The notes beneath the pieces were generated by a model. It searched no databases. It was not told where the DNA came from and saw nothing but the letters and a program-made list of their open reading frames with translations. Shown in pieces: positions 25,070 to 32,520 of a stretch of 64,000 bases of DNA (positions are counted from its first letter, which is position 1; each line of letters opens with the position of its first letter). The DNA lies in NCBI GenBank assembly GCA_023439505.1, contig JAEXNR010000062.1, positions 457,859-521,858 on the forward strand, in the 5' to 3' direction. Source of the DNA: Bacillota bacterium. GTDB lineage: Bacteria > Bacillota > Clostridia > Lachnospirales > Lachnospiraceae. Made by a program: the position numbers and the translations under genes.

Positions 25070-26641
25070 CTATAGTACAAGATGAAAGTCTGTTTCAATC
25101 AGTTCTGTCAATTTATTTGAAGTAACAAGGTGATAAAAAACTTCCATATCCTCATAGAGATATCTGTCCTTTGTTACAAACGGAACATGGATACGGATCG
25201 CCTCCATCATTTTAGCAGAAATGGGTGACGGCGACAGTCCGGTGGAATCAATGGTTAACTCCAAGGCCTGAGCGGTGCACATAAGCAGAATACCGGTCAT
25301 TTGCAGTAACTTCTTTGCGGACTGATTGGACTTATAGCCGGCATGATATGCCATGGAAACAGGATCTTCCTGACCGGCGCAGGTGGTGATGCTGTCAACA
25401 CTGGCAGGGACGGCAAGAAGCTTTAATTCACTTTGCAGAGCAGCCTGGGTATACTGGGGAATCATAAACCCACTGTTTAAACCCGGATTGGTAACAAGGA
25501 AGGGTGGCAGCCCATTACTGATATGGTGGTTTACAAGCCGGTCAGTGCAGCGCTCTACAAAGTTACCGAGATTTGCATAAGCAATGGAGAGCATATCACA
25601 GTGGGTGCCGATGTAGGAGCCGTCAAAGTTGCCTGTCATATAGACGCTCTTGTCATCTTCCTCCTCAGGAAGTATGACCGGATTGTCTGAAATAGATTGC
25701 ATTTCGTCTATGATTGTGGTGTAACTTTCCTTTATTAACTGCAAACAGGAACCAAGTACCTGTGGTATTGTGCGAAGGAGACAGGGATCCTGCACCTTTT
25801 CCTCCCGGTAGGCAAGGCAGATTGCACTGCCCTTTAACAGGCTGCGCATATGCTCAGCAACGATTTGCTGGGATAAGTGGCGCTTTAAGCGGTGTACCTG
25901 CGGGTCATATGCTTTGGTGGTTCCTTTTAATGCCTCGAAAGACATGGCAGCGGCAATCTGAATATTCTTATATGCTGTAATACCATGAAACAGGGATAGG
26001 AGAGAGAAGGCTGTGGCTGAGGTGGTTCCGCTGATCAGGGAAAGACCTTCCTTACAGCCTAATGTGATAGGAGTCAGATGATGCTTTTCCAATACCTGTG
26101 CGGCAGGAATTTTCTGATTTTCTTCCAGGAAGAACCCATCTCCGATGAGCGTGAGACAGATATGGGCTTCCACTGCCAGATAACCTACAGAGCCATTTCC
26201 GGGGGCAAAGGGATATAAATCTTGATTTAGGATGGCGCAGAGCAGTAATATGGTATCTAATTTAATTCCCGAGTTTCCTTTTCCTGTATTTAAGATAATC
26301 ATCAGGATAATGGCACGGACTTCCTCCAAAGCCAAAGGTTCCCCAACAGAACAAGCATGGGAACGGAGAATGTTATTCTGCAAAAGAACTGCATCCTCAG
26401 GAGAAATTACATATTTTACGTTATCCCCAAAGCCGGTAGTAACGCCGTAGATTGCACTGCCCTTTGATAAAAATGCTTCAATAAGGCTGCGACACCGAAC
26501 GATCCGTTGCTCATATTCCTGTGAGAGACGGATTTTGGCATGATATTTGACAATGGCAATAAACTCTTCCAAAGTTAAATTGCCGTCTATAAGAGTGACT
26601 TCTTTGATGGAATGGATTTGCTGTAATAAGATATCATCCAT
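25070..26641 (-). CDS. HutH-fold lyase lacking the MIO triad (candidate ergothionase-type enzyme)
   Basis: 523 residues from the ATG at 26641 (RBS AAAGGAG). The aromatic amino-acid lyase fold is clear: YGVTTGFG with the catalytic Tyr at 65, LQNNILRSHA, VQDPCLLRTIPQVLG, SISDNPV, GNFDG, and QEDPVSM. The MIO prosthetic group of true histidine ammonia-lyase forms from Ala-Ser-Gly in GSVGASGDLAPLAH. Here the segment is GSVG-Y-LAVEAH (residues 150-159), an in-frame loss of three residues with both sides conserved. MIO-dependent deamination is therefore not expected. MIO-free relatives such as the ergothionase of Treponema denticola eliminate trimethylamine from a histidine betaine, a good model here. 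Last gene of a minus-strand set with the Fe-S and binding proteins. Confidence 0.85.
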   Translation of the reverse strand: MDDILLQQIHSIKEVTLIDGNLTLEEFIAIVKYHAKIRLSQEYEQRIVRCRSLIEAFLSKGSAIYGVTTGFGDNVKYVISPEDAVLLQNNILRSHACSVGEPLALEEVRAIILMIILNTGKGNSGIKLDTILLLCAILNQDLYPFAPGNGSVGYLAVEAHICLTLIGDGFFLEENQKIPAAQVLEKHHLTPITLGCKEGLSLISGTTSATAFSLLSLFHGITAYKNIQIAAAMSFEALKGTTKAYDPQVHRLKRHLSQQIVAEHMRSLLKGSAICLAYREEKVQDPCLLRTIPQVLGSCLQLIKESYTTIIDEMQSISDNPVILPEEEDDKSVYMTGNFDGSYIGTHCDMLSIAYANLGNFVERCTDRLVNHHISNGLPPFLVTNPGLNSGFMIPQYTQAALQSELKLLAVPASVDSITTCAGQEDPVSMAYHAGYKSNQSAKKLLQMTGILLMCTAQALELTIDSTGLSPSPISAKMMEAIRIHVPFVTKDRYLYEDMEVFYHLVTSNKLTELIETDFHLVL

Positions 26642-26655
26642 GGAGCATTCTCCTT

Positions 26656-27564
26656 TTATCGAGGGATTAATTTGATGGCTGATTTGGGACACTTACTGAT
26701 ACATACACCGCATCCGATGCATTGTTTTGCCTGAAAGGAAACGGTTTTTCCTTCTTTTACAAATGCACCCATGGGACAGCGCTTTGTGCAAATCCCACAG
26801 TGAATACAGGCAGTTTCCTCCCAGGAGACAATTTTAGTACTGATCGGCCATGTTCCTATTGTATCACAAAGCACAGCTGCCCGATACTCAAAACAACAAT
26901 CTGTACAGCAGTTACAGATTCCGTAATTCTCCAGAGTATGGATGAGTCCTTCCTGATGGCATTCGTTCACCAGTGCGATGGTTTCATCTTTGGTAATTAA
27001 CCTTGCATGACCCCTGTGGAAAGATGTGTTCTGCTCTCCCGAAAAACCGATACAGGTCTCCAGGGTATGGTTGCAATTACCAAAGATACTTCTGCAATCG
27101 CATTTGGTCAGATAAAATCCACCTTCATGCTGTTCTATGAATTGGATTGTTTCCTCCAGCGTAGCAACTCTGTCCGGTCGTTGATTGCTTTCCCAGAGAG
27201 GTTTTGTTTTCTTTATAAAGGACTGGAGATACCAGTTGCCAAGAGAATTCCTTAGCTCCGGATCCAGATTGCTCCATAGGTCGTTTTCAAATTGACAGAA
27301 GGTTCCGAGTCTGGCATAGAAGGATCCGAGCTGATAATAAGGTCCCTCAGAGATATTGATGATGTTTCTTTGGTAGGCACTTGTTAACAGATTCCGGGCT
27401 TCTTCCTCGGAAATCGAGAAAGCTCTGCTTACTTCCACGAAGGAGAAGGCTTCCCCCGGTTGAAAGGAGCATATTAACTGCTGTTCCTGTTCTCTGAGGA
27501 TGATTGGAATGATAGGGGAAGCACATTCGGGGATGTGAAAGTGTTGGGATAAGATATGATTCAT
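26656..27564 (-). CDS. Two-[4Fe-4S] ferredoxin-domain protein with winged-helix-like N-terminus
   Basis: 302 residues; RBS AAAGGAGG. The C-terminus has two complete ferredoxin motifs, CIHCGICTKRCP (about 253-264) and CIGCGVCISKCP (282-293). The middle has extra cysteine clusters (CDCRSIFGNCNHTLETC near 155-171 and CNCCTDCC near 218-225) that may hold another metal site. Residues 25-75 (FSFVEVSRAFSISEEEARNLLTSAYQRNIINISE) resemble a winged-helix. No known enzyme domain. It ends 14 bases before the MIO-less lyase gene, so it probably works with it or transfers electrons in the same pathway; a redox-sensing role is another option. Confidence 0.8.
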   Translation of the reverse strand: MNHILSQHFHIPECASPIIPIILREQEQQLICSFQPGEAFSFVEVSRAFSISEEEARNLLTSAYQRNIINISEGPYYQLGSFYARLGTFCQFENDLWSNLDPELRNSLGNWYLQSFIKKTKPLWESNQRPDRVATLEETIQFIEQHEGGFYLTKCDCRSIFGNCNHTLETCIGFSGEQNTSFHRGHARLITKDETIALVNECHQEGLIHTLENYGICNCCTDCCFEYRAAVLCDTIGTWPISTKIVSWEETACIHCGICTKRCPMGAFVKEGKTVSFQAKQCIGCGVCISKCPKSAIKLIPR

Positions 27565-27603
27565 GATGGTACCTCCTTTGGATGTTTGCCTGACTATAAA
27601 GAA

Positions 27604-27642
27604 ATACGAAGAAGGTCTCCGGCTTGGTTACCTTCTTCGTAT
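27604..27642 (-). terminator. Hairpin between the binding protein and ferredoxin genes
   Basis: Perfect 13-bp stem ATACGAAGAAGGT (27604-27616) / ACCTTCTTCGTAT (27630-27642), followed on the minus strand by TTTCTTTATAG. A second inverted repeat GGAACCGG (27659-27666) / CCGGTTCC (27706-27713) lies before it. Likely a partial terminator that lowers expression of the two downstream genes. Confidence 0.65.
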
Positions 27643-27749
27643 GTTTGGTTTTGACAGAGGAACCGGAATGCCAATTCCTTTTGTTCCTGATAATGAAACA
27701 GTTTGCCGGTTCCCCGGCTTATGAAGGAAGATTTCTTCCCGGATATTCC

Positions 27750-28670
27750 CTATTTTATGGAATCTTTGATGGTAGCGAAGTAATCTGCTGCAACATCACT
27801 ATAATCTTCACCGTCTACGTCAACCTTTGCATTCATTCCGGTGACATTTTCATCGGTGAAGGTTGCGGTTACCTTATTCACAATGGCCTCAACTTCCGGA
27901 TGAGCCTTTATCGCATCATTTCTCATAATAGGAGTGAGATAGTAGGGGGGCCAGCACTGCTTATCATCCTTTAATACCTTAAAGTCTCCGCCAGCCAGGC
28001 TGCCTTCCGTTGTGTATACACTGAAAACATCAACTTCACCATTCTTAGCAGCGGTAAAGGAAAGGGTATGATCCATGGTCAGGGTATCTTTAAAATCGAC
28101 CTTGCCATATACCTCCATTAAACGGTTATAGATATCAGGCTGTTCGTAAAACTCGCCATTACCCGCAAGAACCAATTGATCAGCAACAGCCCATGCGTCT
28201 GAGAAGGTTTCCAGACTGTATTTCTGAGCGGCAGCAGTAGAGACAGCAAGTCCTTCCGCATCATTTACATTGGAATGATCGAACCAGGTAATATCAAATT
28301 TCTCTGCATACCCTTTTTTTACTTCCTGATAGCATTCTTCCGGATCGTAAATCGGCTCGGCACCCAGACGGCTGATTAAACCGGTACCTGTATATTCAGG
28401 ATAAAAATCAATTTCATTATTCATAATGGAATCATGAATAATGGAGGAACCAAGCTGCAGCTTTCTCTCTACAGGTACGCCGGCAGCTTCCAAAGCCAGG
28501 GCATAAATCTCGGCGATGATAATGGATTCGGTGAAATCCTTGGAACCGATGACAACCGGTTCACTGCTGGTACCAGGGGACTTGGTGTCAGATCCTTTAC
28601 ACGCGGTCAGTGTAAGGGTCGAGATGATAAGCGTTAAAGCCAGAAATAATGTTAAAGCTCTTTTTTTCAT
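27750..28670 (-). CDS. Betaine/osmoprotectant-type ABC substrate-binding lipoprotein (OpuCC/OsmF family)
   Basis: 306 residues from the ATG complementary to 28668-28670 (RBS GGGAGG). Lipobox TLTAC. The OpuCC/OsmF pattern is clear: VVIGSKDFTESIIIAEIYALALEAAG, then DFYPEYTGTGL, and CWPPYYLTPIMRND near the end. Family members bind quaternary ammonium compounds (betaine, choline, carnitine, and in EgtU ergothioneine) in an aromatic cage. No permease is on this strand; the matching permease-ATPase-permease genes are at 39946-42226. Flanked by hut-like genes, so a histidine-derived betaine or histidine is the likely ligand. Confidence 0.88.
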   Translation of the reverse strand: MKKRALTLFLALTLIISTLTLTACKGSDTKSPGTSSEPVVIGSKDFTESIIIAEIYALALEAAGVPVERKLQLGSSIIHDSIMNNEIDFYPEYTGTGLISRLGAEPIYDPEECYQEVKKGYAEKFDITWFDHSNVNDAEGLAVSTAAAQKYSLETFSDAWAVADQLVLAGNGEFYEQPDIYNRLMEVYGKVDFKDTLTMDHTLSFTAAKNGEVDVFSVYTTEGSLAGGDFKVLKDDKQCWPPYYLTPIMRNDAIKAHPEVEAIVNKVTATFTDENVTGMNAKVDVDGEDYSDVAADYFATIKDSIK

Positions 28671-28815
28671 AATTTTTTCCTCCCATTTTTTGATAATAAA
28701 ATAAGCCGGACGCCAGAATATTCTGGGACACGGCTTTGTGAACAACAATAAAATATGTTGATGTAGTTATAACACAGGAATGTCAAAAAATCGTTGAATG
28801 AGATTTCTGAGTTTT

Positions 28816-28844
28816 TTGACTGTTTTTTGACAGTATCATATTAT
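28816..28844 (+). promoter_or_regulatory. Promoter of the molybdenum hydroxylase operon
   Basis: TTGACT (28816-28821), 17-bp spacer, TATTAT (28839-28844). The -10 box lies inside TATCATATTATGATG (28834-28848), a palindrome also found at 16438-16452. GTCAAAAAA upstream (28783-28791) is the inverse of TTTTTTGAC at 28812-28820, a possible operator shared with the divergent binding-protein gene. Confidence 0.7.
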
Positions 28845-28896
28845 GATGTGTTTAATAATCAAGATGCATTGCATAATGTGAAAGGTCTGGTGTTTT

Positions 28897-29361
28897 ATGA
28901 AATTAAATTGTACGATTAATGGACATCAAATCCAGCGGGAAGTAGAACCCAGAAAAAGACTTCTGGACTTTTTGCGGGAGGATATGGGTTTGACCGGAGC
29001 AAAGGAAGGCTGCGGGGAAGGGGAATGCGGCGCCTGTACTGTAATTATGGATGGAAAAGCCGTCACCTCCTGCACGGTATTTGCCGGTCAGATTATGAAC
29101 CGTTCCATTATTACCATTGAAGGACTGGAGGAAAACGGGGAGCTGGATGAAATTCAAAATGCCTTTATCCGCAATGGTGCCATTCAATGCGGATTTTGTA
29201 CTCCCGGAATGATCCTCTCTTGTAAAGCTTTGCTGATGCATCGTCCCAATCCGGACAAGGAGGAGATCCGACGTGCCATAGAAGGCAATCTATGCAGATG
29301 CACCGGTTATGATAAGATCATCCTTGCTGTGGAAGAGGTAGTAAGGGAGGGAAAACAATGA
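28897..29361 (+). CDS. Molybdenum hydroxylase (xanthine dehydrogenase family), 2Fe-2S subunit
   Basis: 154 residues. Both iron-sulfur clusters are present: the plant-type motif EGCGEGECGACTV with a further Cys (about 37-60), and the helical motif CGFCTPGM ... CRCTGYD (about 98-136). This is the XdhC/CoxS-type small subunit that passes electrons from the molybdenum site to FAD. Its stop overlaps the ATG of the FAD subunit (ATGA). Substrate is not shown by this subunit; hut-like neighbours suggest an imidazole or imidazolone compound, while purines are the family default. Confidence 0.95.
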   Translation: MKLNCTINGHQIQREVEPRKRLLDFLREDMGLTGAKEGCGEGECGACTVIMDGKAVTSCTVFAGQIMNRSIITIEGLEENGELDEIQNAFIRNGAIQCGFCTPGMILSCKALLMHRPNPDKEEIRRAIEGNLCRCTGYDKIILAVEEVVREGKQ

Positions 29362-30206
29362 CATATGAAATGCCGGAAACATTATCGGAATTAAGTGCGA
29401 TGTTGCACCATAAGGACGATACTGTTTTTTTATGTGCGGGAACTACCGATTTAATGCTGCATCTGAGACAAAAATCATACGGAGACTTTGGACTGATCGA
29501 TCTTACTCATATAGAAGAGATGAGGAAGATCAGCATAGAGGATCAGGTATTGCATCTTGGCGCGGCGGTTACCATGAGTGAATTGGAGTATCATCCGCTT
29601 CTTGTCCAAACTGTGCCTGCCTTAGCAAGAGCCGCCGCCATGGTGGGTTCAGAGCAGATTAGAAATCTTGCTACCCTCGGGGGAAATGTTGCCAATGCCT
29701 CCCAGAGTGCGGATACCCTTCCGGTATTGCTTGCCTATCAGGCGGAGGCCGTTCTGATGAACGAGAAAGATGAAAGACGGGTGGTAAGTGTGGAGGAATT
29801 GATCATTGGACTTGGCAGGCACAAAATCGGAGCAAGGGAAGTAATCGTCGAATTTTTGATCCCCTGCGAAGCTGCTTTTTCTTCCTTCGCTAAGGTTGGT
29901 TCCAGAAAATCCGTTACCATCTCAAAATTAAACGGCTGCCTGAAGGCTGACATCATTGATCAGAAGTTCCGTGAGGTAAAGCTCTATCTGGGAGCAATCG
30001 GGCCCAAAGCAGTCGAAGCTGTATGCGTAAAGCAGGTTCTGGAAGGCGCAAGCCCATTTCATATAGAAGATTCGGCATTAAAAGAGGCAGTGTATCAGGA
30101 GATTGAAGATAAAATCGGGAACAGGGCCTCAAAACATTATAAAAAATCAGCAGCCTTTGGCATTGTGCTGGAGCTGATCGATGGATTTAAAGTCAGGATG
30201 GGATAA
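29358..30206 (+). CDS. Molybdenum hydroxylase, FAD-binding subunit
   Basis: 282 residues, the usual CoxM/XdhB length. FAD-binding features: LCAGTTDLMLHL near the N-terminus, and IRNLATLGGNVANASQSADTLPVLLA (about 98-125), followed by a C-terminal CO-dehydrogenase flavoprotein-type domain (SRKSVTISKLNGC). Passes electrons from the 2Fe-2S subunit to NAD+ or another acceptor such as a ferredoxin. Confidence 0.94.
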   Translation: MTYEMPETLSELSAMLHHKDDTVFLCAGTTDLMLHLRQKSYGDFGLIDLTHIEEMRKISIEDQVLHLGAAVTMSELEYHPLLVQTVPALARAAAMVGSEQIRNLATLGGNVANASQSADTLPVLLAYQAEAVLMNEKDERRVVSVEELIIGLGRHKIGAREVIVEFLIPCEAAFSSFAKVGSRKSVTISKLNGCLKADIIDQKFREVKLYLGAIGPKAVEAVCVKQVLEGASPFHIEDSALKEAVYQEIEDKIGNRASKHYKKSAAFGIVLELIDGFKVRMG

Positions 30207-30240
30207 AGACAAGGACAGCCAGCGTCAGAAAGGAGTACGG

Positions 30241-32475
30241 ATGAAGGACTTAACTTATATAGGGAAAAGAATCGTACGGGAAGATTCCTATGATAAGGCC
30301 TGTGGCAGAACACAGTTTATCTGCGACAGGGTAGAGGCAGGAATGCTTTATGCAAAGCTCGTACTCAGTACGAAAGCACATAGTGATATCAGAATAGATC
30401 CCGGGGAGGCCCTGAGGGTTCCGGGCGTAGTTGCAGTTTACAGCTTTGAAGATGTACCGAAAGTAAAATTTAATTCTCATAACTGGACACCGGTGATTAC
30501 CTCTCCACAGGATCAGTATATCCTGAGTGATCGGGCAAGATATGTGGGAGATCATCTTGCACTGGTGGTGGGAGAGAATAAAGAGGCGGTTGAAGAAGGG
30601 GTAAGAAAAGTGAAGGTGGAATATGAGCCTTTGCCGGCTGTGATTACATTGAGAGAGGCCATCGCACAGGAAAAGGAGCAGCTGGCATTTTCAAAGGAAC
30701 TTAGCTATGGAAGCTACGAGGCGATCTCCGGGGATGCGGATTATAAGATTGTCACCAGGGGAAGTACACAGAAAATACATCACGCGGCCTTAGAACCCCA
30801 CATTGCCCTGAGTAAATATGATGAACTGGGAAATCTGGTTTTGTGGACACCCTGTCAGACGGTATACCAGGTACGGTATCACATCTGTCACCTGCTAAAG
30901 CTTCCCTATGCCAGGGTACGTGTCATAAAAGCGGTAATGGGAGGCTCCTTTGGGGGGAAGGGCCACACCGTGCTGGAACCGGCTTGTGCTTTTGCCACCT
31001 ACAAATTAAAAAAACCGGTGATGCTCTATATGGATCGGAAGGATGCAATCATTGCAACCAGAACCCGTAATGCCGTTCATATGCAGGTGGAAACGGCGGT
31101 AAAGAAAGACGGTACCATCCTTGGCAGGGACATTCAATGTGAGATTGACGGCGGCGCTTATTATACCAATGCTTCAGCCGTTGCAATGGCTTTGGCCAAA
31201 AAACTCAATCGTCTCTATCGCATGGATCATCAGAGAATTAAGGTTAAGACTTTTTATACCAATACCATCCCCGGTGGTCCGTGCCGTGGATATGGTTCAC
31301 CCCAGGCACATGCCATCACCGAAGTTAATCTGGATGAGGCGGCACGCGCCTTGCATATGGATCCCTGCGAATTGCGATTGAAGAATATCGTCAAACCCTT
31401 TGATCCGGATCCTACCGGAGGGACGAATCTCGGGAACGCTCAGGTTGAGGCCTGTATCCGACTTGGCATGGAGCAGTTTCACTGGAAAGAGAAATATAAC
31501 CATATCGGAGAGAAGAATAGCAAACGGTATGCCTACGGGGTGGGGATGTCAGCCTGTACCCATGGCAATGGATATCATGGGGCATACCCGGATTTTACCA
31601 GTGCATCCATGGAACTGCAATGGGACGGAGGCGTGGATCTTAAAATTGGAATCCATGATCAGGGCTGCGGAACCATTCTTACCATGCAGCAGATTGCCGG
31701 GGAGGCACTACGCATGAACCCGATGCAAATTACCGTACATGAGGCAGATACTTTTATTACCCCATATGACAGTGCCGGCACCCAGGCCAGCAGGGTAACC
31801 TTTGTCTGCGGGAAGGCAGTGCAGGAAGCGGCAACACTGCTCAAGGAGAGACTGTTAAGAGCCTGTCTGGAATTATACGGCTGGGAGGCAGATCAAATCT
31901 GCCTTGAGGATGGCCATGTTTATTATCAGAATGAGAAAAAGCAGTATGGTGAGATCACCATGGAATATGAGAAATTAAACTCCAGGGGGATGTCTGTGAA
32001 TCTGGAATTTGAATCAAGGTCTAATCCTGCCAGTTATGCCAGCGGCTTTACCCAGGTGAAGATAGATCGTTATACCGGTCTGATTACGGTGGAGGAGTAT
32101 CTTGCGGTACATGATATCGGCAGGGTTATGAATTATACCCTTGCGGAAGGTCAGGTAGCAGGGGGCGTTCAGATGAGTCTCGGTATGGCTTTATATGAAG
32201 AAATTGATATTGATGGAGCCGGTATGGTAAGGTCAACGAATTTCTCAAAATATCATATCATAAATGCACCCGACATGCCCAAAGTTAATGTAGTATTTGT
32301 AGAAGAGGGGGAGCAGGATGGACCTTATGGCGGGAAAAGTCTCGGGGAGGTTGCAGCCGTATGTCCGGCACCTGCTGTAGTCAATGCAATAAATCATGCA
32401 CTTGGAAGCCATTTTTCCCATTATCCGGTCAAACCGGAACATATTGTGGCATTTTTGGAGGAGCAAACACGATAA
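30241..32475 (+). CDS. Molybdenum hydroxylase, catalytic molybdopterin subunit
   Basis: 744 residues from ATG 30241 (RBS AAAGGAG); an earlier in-frame start would overlap the FAD gene. Molybdenum-site motifs: GGSFGGKGH (about 237), GGPCRGYGSPQ (about 344) with the conserved Arg, QGCGT, GTQASRVTF, and the C-terminal GGKSLGEVAA with the base Glu that activates the Mo-OH group. The enzyme hydroxylates a carbon next to nitrogen in a heterocycle or aldehyde. Following genes in the same operon are HutH-like, HutI and HutD, so an imidazole-type ring is a better guess than a purine, but this is inference from context. Confidence 0.92.
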   Translation: MKDLTYIGKRIVREDSYDKACGRTQFICDRVEAGMLYAKLVLSTKAHSDIRIDPGEALRVPGVVAVYSFEDVPKVKFNSHNWTPVITSPQDQYILSDRARYVGDHLALVVGENKEAVEEGVRKVKVEYEPLPAVITLREAIAQEKEQLAFSKELSYGSYEAISGDADYKIVTRGSTQKIHHAALEPHIALSKYDELGNLVLWTPCQTVYQVRYHICHLLKLPYARVRVIKAVMGGSFGGKGHTVLEPACAFATYKLKKPVMLYMDRKDAIIATRTRNAVHMQVETAVKKDGTILGRDIQCEIDGGAYYTNASAVAMALAKKLNRLYRMDHQRIKVKTFYTNTIPGGPCRGYGSPQAHAITEVNLDEAARALHMDPCELRLKNIVKPFDPDPTGGTNLGNAQVEACIRLGMEQFHWKEKYNHIGEKNSKRYAYGVGMSACTHGNGYHGAYPDFTSASMELQWDGGVDLKIGIHDQGCGTILTMQQIAGEALRMNPMQITVHEADTFITPYDSAGTQASRVTFVCGKAVQEAATLLKERLLRACLELYGWEADQICLEDGHVYYQNEKKQYGEITMEYEKLNSRGMSVNLEFESRSNPASYASGFTQVKIDRYTGLITVEEYLAVHDIGRVMNYTLAEGQVAGGVQMSLGMALYEEIDIDGAGMVRSTNFSKYHIINAPDMPKVNVVFVEEGEQDGPYGGKSLGEVAAVCPAPAVVNAINHALGSHFSHYPVKPEHIVAFLEEQTR

Positions 32476-32520
32476 CAGGGACAGAGATGGATCAAGGGGA
32501 AGGAAGTAGAGGATAACATA

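Noticed and set aside
26174..26200. Sequencing error as explanation for the missing MIO triad
   Set aside because: The loss is exactly three codons, the frame is kept and the flanks remain conserved; the second copy also lacks ASG. An error cannot be excluded formally but is unlikely.
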